From Macrotis lagotis (lineage: Eukaryota > Chordata > Mammalia > Peramelemorphia > Peramelidae), in the NCBI RefSeq assembly GCF_037893015.1, contig NC_133666.1, positions 627,094,310 to 627,158,309 of the forward strand: 64,000 bases of DNA, in the 5' to 3' direction. Position 1 is the stretch's first letter. Each line of letters begins with the position of its first letter. The position numbers were made by a program, and so were the translations under genes. Below, one piece after another: positions 46,537 to 61,990 of this stretch. Under the pieces are notes generated by a model. The model saw nothing but the letters and a program-made list of their open reading frames with translations, ran no database searches and was not told the origin of the DNA.

Positions 46537-47451
46537 TTAAGTTTTGTGTCTCTCTCATGTGTTTGATTTCTTGGAGAAAGGGCAGGGTTAAACTTCCTAG
46601 TTCTCTCAATAGCTGCCCAGCTCCTGGGGAGGGCTGGGGAGATGGAATGGGAGTTGGGAGTGGAACAGATAGATGTTGGGGTTGTGTTCCTCTATAGCTT
46701 TGGCCAGAGAAGATGGAACGCATTTCCTTCTTTCTGTGCCTGTGGTGGGTTTCCTTTCCCCACTTAGTGGTAGGACTCAGTTCTGAACACCTGGAGAGAC
46801 TTGGGTCTGTGTCCTCTCCAGGAGCCCAAAGACTGGATTTTGAAGTTTTTGGGGAGGACCTATTAAAAGTATAAGATTAACTGATAACATTTTCTTTACA
46901 AACTAACCTCTTTTACTTTTTTTTGATACTTTCAAATTATTTAAATCGGTATTACTAGGTACCACTTCTCAACACAAAACTTAACTTTCTCTGGTAACAT
47001 CAAGGGAAAAATTGATATAATAGCAATGCCTGAAAATGTATATTCATTTTGCTTCATAGTATGTCCATTCTTCCGAGGGAGGCCTGCTCCCAAGTTTAGT
47101 CAGGATGTAAATTCTGACTGTGCTGTTCTGTATTATTTGTGTACAAGTTTCTAGGGTTTGATTTTTTTCTGAGGCATGCATAATTAGTCCATTAAGTTCA
47201 AATATTGCAGTGTATAAGCATCCCCAAAAGTGGGTACCTACTTCATTTCTAGTTTTGTCACAATGTGCTTTCTTTTTTAAATATACGTGGGTTTGGTTTT
47301 TTTTGACCACTTAGTGGGGTAGGTAGAGGAGCATCTCTGTGATTGCTTTGTCAGAAGGTACATATACAGTTTACATGACTTGGAATAATTTTTTCTTGCC
47401 AGAATGATGGGATAAGAAGGACTGTTGTGTAGCTTGTGTTGTGATCAGAAT

Positions 47452-47597
47452 GATTTTTTTTTTTTGCAAGGCAATGGGGTTAAGTGACTTGCCCAAGACC
47501 ACATAGCTAGGTAATTATTGTCTGAGGCCGGATTTGAACTCGGGTACTCCTGACTCCAAGGCCATTGCTCTATCCACTGCGCCACCTAGCCGCCCCC
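47452..47597 (-). mobile_element. WSINE1-like CORE-SINE
   Basis: Antisense; flanks ATCAGAATGA / ATCAGACTGA form an imperfect duplication. Confidence 0.9.
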
Positions 47598-47879
47598 AAT
47601 CAGACTGAATTTGAGAGCGCCTTTGTAACTTTATGTCACTGAGGCCCAGCATGAACTGCCTCAAAGTGGAACAATATTCAGGCCAAGTCGCTGGATGAGG
47701 GTCCTAAGGAGGGTGTGGTGTTGAGAACTTGGTTCTGGCCTTGGGTTTTAGGGATTAGTAGGCCTCAAACTGGTCAGCTTGCCAGTAAATCCCATTGAGG
47801 AAGGAGCATTGGAGACTAAACCAAGTCCAGTCAAAGTTGATGTGACATAAGGTCTCCAAAGGAGAGTATGGAAATTATA

Positions 47880-48080
47880 ATAGTGAACATTTATATAATG
47901 CTGTGCTAAGTGATTTACAATGATCTTATTGGATCCTCACAACAACCTTGAGGTGGGACCCATTTTTCCTCAATTTATGGTTGGGATCACTGGCACTGGA
48001 CAGTCCCAGATGGTACTTGAACTTGGATCTTCCTGATTCCACATCCAACTCTGGATCCACTGTGCCACCTTGATGCCTGA
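47880..48080 (-). mobile_element. MIR relic
   Basis: TTATATAATGCTGTGCTAAG ... CTGGATCCACTGTGCCACC pattern. Confidence 0.55.
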
Positions 48081-48577
48081 AGAAGTATCACACTGTAGGA
48101 AAGGTATGCAAGCTGGACAACATCCAGAAGAGATCCACAAACAGGATTCTGAGGATCCTCAAGACTACATAAAAACTGGGGAAGAAACTGGCCATTGAAC
48201 TTGAGTAAGGAATATATTGCCTTCAAGAAGCAGCTGGAGAGTTGTCTTGGAAAAGACCTTATTAAACCTGGCCCCTGGGTCCAGAACCAAGATCCCTGGA
48301 TGGATAGATGTTACTCCCTAACAAAGAGGATGTCCAAAAGCTATGGAGGGTTTTTCTTCATTAGGTGATGTCATTATAGGGATTTCTACATAGGGAGAGC
48401 TGAGATGGCCTCTGTTATTGTTGTATCATTTGGGGTCCCAGGGATGAGAAGTATCATCAAAATTAACCAAGAAGCCCACCAATAAGGATTCCAAGTCCCC
48501 TAACTCCATAGTCATTGTCCTTTTGGCTACAATACAATTATCTAACCTATTGTTAATTATATCCTCCCTGAAGTCAG

Positions 48578-48875
48578 GAGCCAGCTAGGTGATATAGTGA
48601 CCTTTGAGACAGGAGGACAGGAATTTGAACCCAGCCTCAGCCATTCAACACTTACTAGCTGTGTGACTTTGGGCAAATTACATAACCATGATTGCCTCAT
48701 CCAGGACCATCTCCAGTCATCCTGATTCATATATGGCCATTGGACTCAGATAGTTCCGGAAGAGAAAATGAGGCTGATTACTTAGCACAGCCCCCTTCAC
48801 TCAAAACCAATTTAGGTGCTTGTCATAGCATCATCTCCCTGATGGCATGATCTTCAAGAAAGAAGCACAAACAGC
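48578..48875 (+). mobile_element. Long marsupial SINE
   Basis: GCCAGCTAGGTGATATAGTG start, CAGTCATCCTGATTCATAT core, TCTCCCTGATGGCATGATCT end. Confidence 0.7.
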
Positions 48876-48963
48876 CTCCTAAGTCAGGAACTCTGATTTG
48901 TACGTTTGAGAAAGTGAATAGTGGTAACAGCTGATGAGCTCTATCAAACTATTTCTCTATAGT

Positions 48964-49041
48964 CTGACTTCCCCTTCCTATACTTTCTAGAACAAAGTGT
49001 ACCTGACTTCCCCTTCCTATACTTTCTAGAACAAAGTGTAC
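48964..49041. repeat. Perfect 39-bp tandem duplication
   Basis: Unit 48964-49002 is repeated exactly at 49003-49041 (starts CTGACTTCCCCTTCC, ends CAAAGTGTAC). Confidence 0.95.
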
Positions 49042-49265
49042 CTCCTTGGCCACAAATCCCCTGTCTATTGTCTCCTCTTAATAGAATCTAGCAGGACTGT
49101 TTTTGGATCCCCAGAGATTAGTTCAATACTTGGCCCATGATAAATGTTCTATTAATGCTTTTTCTTTCATTGTTTCATTAGTACATTTACTCAAATGAAT
49201 TTAGCAAGCTTGTGGGTGAGGAAGAGATGAATTAGGATGAAATCTGACAAATATTTATTAAGGCC

Positions 49266-49510
49266 ACAAGTTGGACAGCGGATGGAATGCTCCATCTGAA
49301 ATTAGGAAGACTTATCTTTCTGAGTTCAGCTTTGACCTCAGACACTAGCCGTGTGACCCTGAACTAGTCACTTTACTCTGTTTGCTTCAAGCTTCCTCAT
49401 CTGTAAAATGAGCTGAAGAAGAAAATGACAAACCACTCTAGTATCTTTGCCAAAAAAAACTTCAAATGAGGTCAAAAAGAGGACAAGACTATACCAACTC
49501 AACAACAACA
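49266..49510 (+). mobile_element. Marsupial SINE
   Basis: Ends with CAAACCACTCTAGTATCTTT and CAACTCAACAACAACA, the tail of the family at 7,672 and 60,518. Confidence 0.65.
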
Positions 49511-49620
49511 TCAGCATACTCTTCTCAATGCTAGAAACTCAAAAATCTTATATTCTATTGGGGATACATGTTCATTTATAAGCAGGGATATGCTGCAGCT
49601 ATTGAGTCAACTTAAAAACA

Positions 49621-49750
49621 ATTTTTTTTTCTAATTTTATTTATTTAAGGCAATGGGGGTTAAGTGACTTGCCCAAAGTCACACAGTCAGGTAATTATTA
49701 AGTGTCTGAGGTAGGATTTGAACTCAAGTCCTCCTGACTCCAGGATCAGC
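49621..49750 (-). mobile_element. Truncated WSINE1-like CORE-SINE
   Basis: Antisense; 5' end of the element missing (stops after GACTCCAGGATCAGC). Confidence 0.8.
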
Positions 49751-50818
49751 TAATTTTGTTAATTTTTTGAGTCAATTGTTAAATTTTCTGAGTGCATTTT
49801 AAAGTTCCTTGAAAACTAGCAAACTTGATCTATTTATAGTCTAGAGCAGATGTATCAAACACTAAATCAAACACTAACCACAGTTGTAGGCTGTACCAGA
49901 TTAAAATATAATTGGGAAATACTTTGAAAAATAAATAAAAATACAACAAAACATAGATGACAGTAATATATAGTTTTCTAAGTCCCTGTGACCTGCAGGA
50001 ATTTCCTATGTAGTTCAGTGACCATCATTTCTACTGTTCTCTACTTAAGAAAGTGACAAGGAAAATGTTAATTAAACTTAAAAATGCATTGTGCTACATT
50101 ATTTTTTTGCCAAGTATGTTAAAAATTTAGCAGCACATCCCTGGATAAGTATAAGAAATTTCTAGAGAGAAAACTAACAACTGGAGGGGACAAGAAAGAC
50201 CTCCCAAGGAAATGGCACAACTGAGCTTTGAAGGAAACTGGGGCTTCTACCAGCTGGAGGTGTGGTGTGATAATCCATTACATTTTTTTCCCCAACTAAA
50301 TTTTTTGATATTAAGGCTTCCATGGAATTCAACAAACACCAAGTACAATATGCTGAGCTAGGCTCTGGATAGACAAAAATCTAAAGGCCTCAACTGAGCA
50401 GGGAGAGAGCTAACAAAGTGTACAGTCACCTGAAGTCATGTTGACAGTTCAGGCTCTTAAGTCATTATGTGGGGAATCAAATTTGTGGAGATTTGAACCA
50501 GCAACCCTCTTCATGCAAACATTTTTGTGGCCCCCTGTGACCTAGGGATGAAAATTCTTGATATTTCCAAACATCAGAAAAGGACATGGTTTAACCATAG
50601 AAATGATATTGGATTAACAGGCTGCACCCAGGACCTGTCCATCCAACTTTCAGGTGTGTAGTCTCTCTAGAAGGATGTGAACTCCTAGGGAGCAAGGAGA
50701 ATTTTGATTTTCTGTTTAGTCTCTAGGGCTTTGCAGAACAGCCAACTGATAAGTGCTTCATTCATTCATTCATAGATGGATGATCCAAAGTAAATGGTTT
50801 TCCTGAAATTGGAATTTT

Positions 50819-50968
50819 TTTTTTTTTAGGTTTTTGCAAGGCAACGGGGTTAAGTGGCTTGCCTAAGGCCGCACAGCTAGCTAATTATTAGGTGTTTGAG
50901 GCCGCATTTGAACTCAGGTCCTCCAGACTCCAGGGTCGGTGCTCTATCCGCTGCGCCACCTAGCCGCC
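50819..50968 (-). mobile_element. WSINE1-like CORE-SINE with target-site duplication
   Basis: CCTGAAATTGGAATTTT at 50802-50818 and 50969-50985, perfect 17 bp. A young copy about 270 bp from the RAD23A CpG island. Confidence 0.95.
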
Positions 50969-51566
50969 CCTGAAATTGGAATTTTCTTGGAGCTCTTCAG
51001 AGCGCGGGCTTTGCAGGGAGTGCCCTGAGGGAGGTAGGGGATGGAACATTCGAGAGCCTAGCTTCGCCCATCCCTCCAAGGCCTCACAGGTGAGGCTGAA
51101 AAGTGGCAGCACTAGGTTTGAATACCTGTTCTTCCGTTTGCTACCCTTCTGGCCTTGGCCGAGTCACTGAGACACCTGTGGGCCTCGATTTTCTCATCTG
51201 TAAAGAAAGAAGCGGTTGGTTGTGACGTGCCCGGGAGAGCCGGGGCTGTCACACCAGGTTCTCCCGCAGCCATTTTGTGACACCGTGACGCCACCCAAAA
51301 CAATGACGTCATCGCACCGAAGCCTCTAGTGCGCAAGCTCCGCGGGACGGGTGCGGGGAGGAGTGGGGGGGTGCTGCTCCTGCGACAGCCTTCGGGTGAG
51401 TCTCCAGTACGCATGGCCGGGAAAGAGGGTTCTTTTTTTTTTCCGTTCGTCGACCCCCCCGGGTCACGTGATCGGGGTCGCCGCGCTCGCGCCCGTCCCT
51501 TCCCTCGGCTCGCCGCGCGGCGCGCATGACCGGGAAGCAGTTCCCGGCGTGGCTCAGGGCGCTAAG

Positions 51567-51581
51567 ATGGCGGCGGCGTGA
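51567..51581 (+). other. RAD23A: Possible minimal uORF in RAD23A leader
   Basis: ATG followed by three GCG codons and TGA encodes MAAA. It ends about 100 nt before the RAD23A start and sits inside the YY1-like AAGATGGCGGC. It is a uORF only if the TSS lies upstream of it; otherwise it is just the YY1 element at the TSS. Confidence 0.4.
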
Positions 51582-51683
51582 GTTGCATGTTCCCGTGTGT
51601 CTGCTGCCCCGGGGCCGCCGCGTCGGACGGAGCGAGGGACGGACCGGACGGACGGAGCCCGCCGCCGCCGCCCGGGCCCAGCG

Positions 51684-56251
<4,568 letters not shown>

Positions 56252-56323
56252 TGCAGAGAGGAGGGAAACTGAGCTCATCCCCACCTATACCCCCCCACTG
56301 CCGGCAAAAAAGTTTTATAGAAG

Positions 56324-56367
56324 AAAACAAATATATATATATATATATGCATATATATATATATATT
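56324..56367. repeat. (AT)n microsatellite in RAD23A 3'UTR
   Basis: ATATAT runs about 75 nt after the stop codon. Confidence 0.9.
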
Positions 56368-56515
56368 CATGTTTATTTAAGTGGGTAAAAAAAGCATAAA
56401 AAGACTACCCGAGTGCCCTTTTAACTCTCTTCTCCCCCAAGGAAGTTGGGGGCCATATGCAGCTGAGATAAGGCTGTCCTCCTTGACCCAGCATTCCCCC
56501 CATTTCTGAGTGTGC

Positions 56516-56532
56516 ATGTGTGTGAGAGCGTG

Positions 56533-56569
<37 letters not shown>

Positions 56570-56592
56570 AGAGTGAGTGAGTGAGCGAGCGA
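56516..56592. repeat. (GT)n(GA)n compound microsatellite in RAD23A 3'UTR
   Basis: GTGTGT, then GAGAGA and GAGT/GAGC units. Confidence 0.9.
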
Positions 56593-57224
56593 GCTGGAGC
56601 TGGCGGCCTGGCCAGGGGATTTGGAGACAGATGGGCCCCTCCTGGCCTGTGGCCCAGCTTGCTGCTGAGACAGATGGAGCCTTGGCCCCAGCTCCCAGCA
56701 AGCAGGTCTCTCCTCCCTCCCTCCCCTGAAACTGCTGATGTCCCCACCCCCTCCTAGGGGGAGTCTGAGGTGGCCCAGCTCCACCCCTTCTGCCCCCTTT
56801 CTGACTTGGGGTAGGGTTGGGGCTGGGAGGAACTTGATCTTCCCTTGGAATGAAACTGTCTAAATTCTTTCATCTGGCCTTTTTTTTGAGGAAAGTCAGA
56901 TGAAGGATAGCTAGGGCTAATTGCTTATCACCAGCCTAAACGCTGAGAAGGAAGAATTCGGGGTGTTGGGATTAGAGTAGGAAACTTGTAAGAAGGCAGC
57001 TAGGGCTAGGTTCAGCCCCCTCTGCTCCTTGCTATGCCTGGTGAAGAGCAGGGGGGATATCTGAATCTATTGCTTTGCTCTACAGAACTGCATCATATAG
57101 TAGGGCTGGAGGGTCAGGGCAGGATCTCTGAATAGGGTTCACTAGAGAGAATGTGCAGAAACCAAACCTATAGTCAGGCTGTCCTGACTCCTTCCCTCTT
57201 GCCCCCCCCCCCCCATGTGTCTCT

Positions 57225-57248
57225 AATAAAGGTTTTGAAGTGAATAAA
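57225..57248 (+). terminator. RAD23A: RAD23A poly(A) signals (two AATAAA)
   Basis: AATAAA at 57225-57230 and again at 57243-57248, about 1 kb after the stop codon, with GTTTTAG-type downstream sequence. The 3'UTR includes (AT)n and (GT)n(GA)n simple repeats. Confidence 0.7.
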
Positions 57249-57652
57249 GTTTTAGAAACAAGCTAGGGGCAGCTGGTTTAGTTCCTGTGTTCTGTCTTGG
57301 GAGGTTGTGTAGTAACTAGACCTTTTTCCACCAAGAGATGTTAATGTATTTGGTATGAAGGCTCTTGAGCCATGGGGAAGCATAAACACCTTCTCTTTGG
57401 GCCTGGGAAGGGTGGGGTGCTCCTTACCAGGCTAAACTGGACCTTCACTGGCTCAGCTGCTCAGGCTTGGCCTTGCTCAGAGTCAGCTGCTTTGGTGAGC
57501 TTTGCAGAGCCAAACCCTGTGATGCTCTGGCCCTGGAGGGAGCCCTCCCTCCTCCCCGCCCCTCAGCCCCCCAAGCTAGGAGAAATACTGGATGGGTGAA
57601 GCCCTCCCTCCAACACACATACTGCTGTCTGTTTTGGCTACTTTCCCCCTTG

Positions 57653-57690
57653 GTAATTGGCTAATTACCGGAGATTAATGTTGGTAAACA
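57653..57690. promoter_or_regulatory. Possible homeodomain/forkhead element
   Basis: GTAATTGGCTAATTAC (57653-57668) is a near-perfect inverted repeat with two TAAT cores. GGTAAACA (forkhead-type) follows at 57683-57690. It lies in unique sequence between the RAD23A and GADD45GIP1 3' ends. Confidence 0.4.
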
Positions 57691-58092
57691 GAAGCCTTCT
57701 CCCCCTCCACCATCTGCTCCTCCATTATTTCCCCATCGTCTCCCCCTGCCCCTTCCCCCCAGTGGTTGGCAAAGCTGAGAGCCCCCCTGTGTGGGCAGGG
57801 AGCCAGTAACTGAGAAATGGGTTGGGGGGAAATGGGACAGGACCTTGGGATTCCCCTTCCTGTAGACAGTGACCTCAGGTACTGGCAGGGATCAAGTTGT
57901 CCTGCCTGGGTTGTAAGGCTTAGAGCTGAAAGGAACTTTAAAGATCATTTAGTTCAAACCCTCATTTTATAGGTGAAGAAAGAGGGACTTGTTCAAGACA
58001 CAGATTCAAACCAACTCCAAACACACACTAGGTGGGTTATTTCCAGCTCCTGGAGCAGAGAAAGAGAAGGTTGGACACATAACACATGGGCA

Positions 58093-61000
58093 CTAAACTT
58101 TATTGGATGGGGGTTCAGCCTGCTTGCCTGAGCTTCCCTGCTCCAGGTCACAATGCCCCTCCAGCCTGGGGCCCTTAGAGACCTCTGCTGCTGTCTGCAG
58201 AGAGGCCATTCTTGCTGCCTCCTTCTGCTGCTTCTTCTGCTGTTTGAGGCGCTTGCGTTCCTGCTTCTCCAGTTCCTGGAGCAGCTCCTGGAAGCGGGAG
58301 CTTCTCGGGTCCACATCATAGCCGAGCTGCTCCTGTGCCTGTGCCTGTAGCCGAGCCCTTCGGGCCTTTTCTGCCTGTGTCTTCTCCCAGCGTTCCCGTT
58401 GTTGCTGCCTCCAAGCCATGATCATTTGTGGCATCTGGGCCATTTTGGCCGCAATGAGCTGCTCCCTGGAGGGCAGGGAAGTAGGGTGAGTGAGGACTGG
58501 TAGAGCTATTTCAGGGCTCTGGGCCTGTTTCCTCTTGTGGGTCCCTTGGTAAACCCCTGTGCTTTTCAGAATGGTGAGGGCCCCCACAAGGTTCCAGACA
58601 CTGGAACTGATAGCTCCCATGGCTCTGATGTTTCATGACTTTGAAATCCCTTCCCTCACGTGAGTGCTGTGGAGGACTTCATGGCTGAGGAAACAGGCTC
58701 AAAGAGGTCCCACAGCTAAGGTCAGAGTTGGGATGCAAACCCATATTTTCTGGCTCCACATCAACTACAAAGAAGCACAGGGGGTAGAGCTGGGAGGGAT
58801 CATAGAAGTCTGCTAGGACAGGCCCTCGATTTTAGGGAACAGTAATTGAGGCCCAGAGGAATTAAGTAATTTGTTCAAGGTTCCATAAGGAAATGGCAGA
58901 GGTAAATTGGAAGCCATCCTCTGACAAATCTATCACCTGTATCATACTGCCTCTAATTTCATCAGACCTTAAGTTACACAGGGCTGGGCACTGAATTTAT
59001 TCACTGTTTCCTGGGGTACTGCCTTGGACCAGGAGGATGGCAGAAGAAAATGAGGATACTGATGGTGAGCAACCTCTTCTTACCTCCTGTCCCTCAGGCA
59101 CTACCTTCACTTACATTTCACATGATGAGCTGGTCCTCAAACTTCTCAGGTGACTGTCCCTTCCCATCTCCTCCAGGAGTCTCTATATCATCCTGGCTCT
59201 ATCACTGACCTTTGATCTCTACTCTCCAAATGTGCCCCTATCTCTGCCATCCTCAGAAAATTCTCTTAATCCTTCCACCCCTGATAAACTATTATCCTAT
59301 ATCTCTTCTGGCCTTTGTGGCCAAACTTTATGGGAAGGCCATCTATAATAAAGGCCTCCACCTTCTCCATCCATTTCTGACCCCAGAAATCTACCAAAAT
59401 GAATGATTTCAACCACCGAATCCCAACAGCCTTTTCTTAATCTTCATTTGCCCTGATGTGACCTGACCTCTCCTTTGTTTCCTGTGCTGGATTCTCCACC
59501 AAGTTAAGTCTAGTGACCTCTCTTCTCCCTCTATACTACCACCTTGCTTGGTGATCTCATCAGTTCTCATGGATTTAATTATCATCTCTAGAATGATGAT
59601 TAGCAAATTTACCTAAAAGCAATAGTTACAACCTCTCTGCTGACCTCTAATCTCATGTTCAAAATACCTTTCCCAAACAACAAGATATCTTAAATTCAAT
59701 ATGTCCAAAACAGGAGTTCATTCTCTTCACTTCGAAGTCTTCCCCACCCTCCTAATTTCCCTGTTCCTATAGGGGGCCCCACCAGTCCCTCAGGACCCCA
59801 GGCCTGGTCCTCCAATCTTCATTATTGAACCACTACAATAACTGTGGTGGGTCTGCCTATCTCAAGTCTCTCCCCATTCCAATCTAGGCTCCCTCCATTC
59901 AGAAAACTAAAGTGATTTTCCCCAAACTTGGGTCTGATCCTGTCTTGCCTGACCTTAACAAACTTCCTAATGTTTTCAAGATCAAATACAAAACCTGCTG
60001 TTAGGCCTTCAAAGGCCTTCCTAATCTAGCCCCCTCCTACCTTTCCCATGTTTTTCATTTCTTGCTTTGATCCACTCTTTGTTCTGGAATACTCTCTCTG
60101 CTCATTGCTTCCACTTGACTTCCTTCAAGTCCCAAATAAAATTCCATCTTCAATAGAAATCGTCTTTCCTAGTCCCTTTTGATTCCAGTAACTCCACATT
60201 ATTATTCCCAACATATTGACCTGCATGTAGGTTGTCTGTTTAGAGCTGCTCCACCTGATGCTGAGCCTGGAGGCAGACACTACCTCGGTTTTTTTTTTTC
60301 TATCCCCAGCATTGGGACAGGAAGCACTTAAAATGATTATTGACTGGAGAGGGAGTGGGGAGATTGCAGCTCCATTTCCCTGCTTCTACAGTGACCTCCA
60401 AGGACCATCCAGTTCTTGATTTGAATTAACAGTCTGCCGGAGCTGGAAGTTATTTAAATTAAAGATCATCTTATCCCTCATTTTGCAGATAAGGAAACAG
60501 GAACAAGGAACATTTATAATTGTTCAATCATTTCAGTCATGCCTGACATTTTGTAATCCCAGTTGGAGTTTTCTTGGCAAGAATACTAGTGGTTGTCATT
60601 TCCTTTTCCAGCTCATTTTACAAATGAGGAAACTGAGGTAAAGTAGGTGTCTGAGGCCTCTTTTGAACTCAAGTCTTCCTAACTCCCAGGTCAGTGTGCC
60701 ATTTACTAACCTGCTACAATCAAGGCTTTCTGGTGAGCCCTGGGGATTCAAAACCAAATGATTTAAGATTTACAGGCTAGAGAGAGAAAAGAAATTGGAC
60801 AAAGAGAAGAAAATTATAATGGAGAGAAAATACTAACAATGGGGTCTCAGAAAGACCACCCGGGAAAGTTACCTGATCTCCCACTGTGAGCCACCCAGGA
60901 AAGTCCGGGCCTTCCACTGTGGTCAGCTCTGCCCTGCAGGCCTCCTGCCACTGGAGCAGCTCCAGGCTCCAGAGGATGCCTACACTTCCCCAGCCCTAGC

Positions 61001-61990
61001 CCTGCAACGCCTTCCCTTCCTCTCAGAACCTTTTCACCCCTACTCGCTCTTTTAAAACAAACAAAATACACCACAGCAGCAGCAACAACAAAATACCTAG
61101 AAAGGAGTGACTGGGTCGGCGGTCAATTTGTAACTTGAACCCATGTCTTCTGCCTCCAAATCCAGTATTCAGTGTCTCATTTTGCAAAATAGCTCAATGA
61201 AACTGAGTTGTGTTAGATGATACACCCTGTGCTTCTCACGACTATTCTGGGAGGGGCCGTTATTTTCACCCATTTTACAGATGGGGAAATTGAAGCAAAA
61301 CAGAGGCCATGTGCCTCGCCCAGGGTCACACCTCGGCTAGATCTGCGCTCCCCGCAGGTCGGGCACCACCGGGCCGCCTCCGGAGAAGTAAGGCAGGTGC
61401 CGAAGGCGCCTCCGGCGGCTCTGGGCGCTCCGCGGGGGCAGGCCTCGTGGCCCCGGGGCCAGGGACCGTGCCTGGGGGCCTCTAGGCCGGGGCTGACCCG
61501 GCTCCAGCCGACTCCCGAGAGAAGCCGCCTGCCCCGTCCCTCCCGCCCTCAGCGAGCGGCGGGGCGTCTACGCCGCGGGGCTGGGAGCTCCGGGGAGGGA
61601 AGGGCTCGCCCCACGTCCCCCGGGGCCCCGCACCCACCTCTCGCGGCGCTCCCGCTCCCGGGCCTCGGCGCGGGCCCGCAGCGCCTCCTGCATGGCCTGC
61701 AGGCTCGGCTGCCACTCGCGCTCCTCGGCTTCCAGCTCCCGGAGCCGCGGGGCCGTGGGCCACAGCGAGCCCGGGGCCACCCCGGACGCGGCCCCGAACC
61801 GCCCGAACTGCTTGGCGGCGAAGCGGGCCTGCAGCTGCCAGCGCGGGGTCAGCGGGTCCTCCGGGTCCGGCCTGAAGGGGCCGGGAGGGCGGAGCGGGAC
61901 CGGCCGGGCCCGGTAGGCGCGGGGGGCCGGGGCGCCCGGGGGCGCCCGCAGCCTCAGCACGCCGCAGGCCCGCAGCACGGGCGCCGCCAT
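58093..61990 (-). CDS. GADD45GIP1: GADD45G-interacting protein 1 / mitoribosomal protein mL64 (CRIF1), 2 exons
   Basis: CRIF1 is a subunit of the large mitochondrial ribosome near the exit tunnel and is needed for inner-membrane insertion of OXPHOS proteins; nuclear partners including GADD45 are also reported. Exons: 61638-61990 and 58093-58465, with a GT-AG intron of 3,172 nt. The CDS is 726 nt (241 aa). An Arg/Ala/Pro-rich N-terminus of presequence type is followed by [46 protein letters not shown], a charged coiled-coil, and [27 protein letters not shown]. The C-terminal tail is about 20 residues longer than in human as I recall it. The AATAAA poly(A) signal lies inside the final codons. 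The gene converges with RAD23A. Confidence 0.95.
58099..58104 (-). terminator. GADD45GIP1: GADD45GIP1 poly(A) signal inside the coding region
   Basis: On the minus strand the last codons read CCA TCC AAT AAA GTT TAG, so AATAAA encodes Asn-Lys three codons before the end. Immediately downstream is GU-rich sequence (GTGTTATGTGT) suitable as a downstream element. Cleavage is predicted about 5-20 nt past the stop. Confidence 0.65.
58790..58960 (+). mobile_element. MIR relic in GADD45GIP1 intron
   Basis: AGAGCTGGGAGGGATCATAG ... GAGGCCCAGAGGAATTAAGT. Confidence 0.55.
59180..60340 (+). mobile_element. L2-family LINE fragment in GADD45GIP1 intron
   Basis: Long degenerate L2 copy. Signatures include CTCAAGTCTCTCCCCATTCC (59,858), AAAGTGATTTTCC and CTTCCTAATCTAGCCCCCTCCTACC (about 60,015), and CTTCAAGTCCCAAATAAAAT (about 60,125). 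It is antisense to GADD45GIP1 and lies in its only intron. Confidence 0.7.
60518..60716 (-). mobile_element. Marsupial SINE in GADD45GIP1 intron
   Basis: Antisense; GTTTTCTTGGCAAGAATACT and CAAATGAGGAAACTGAGGTA. Confidence 0.65.

Larger units (their letters stand above)
46560..50800. other. CALR-RAD23A intergenic DNA
   Basis: Mostly SINE/MIR relics (listed) and unassigned AT-rich sequence, with the 39-bp duplication. No coding resemblance. Confidence 0.5.

Noticed and set aside
57372-57664. Short plus-strand frames after RAD23A
   Set aside because: Lie past the RAD23A poly(A) signals, no homology or repeat support.
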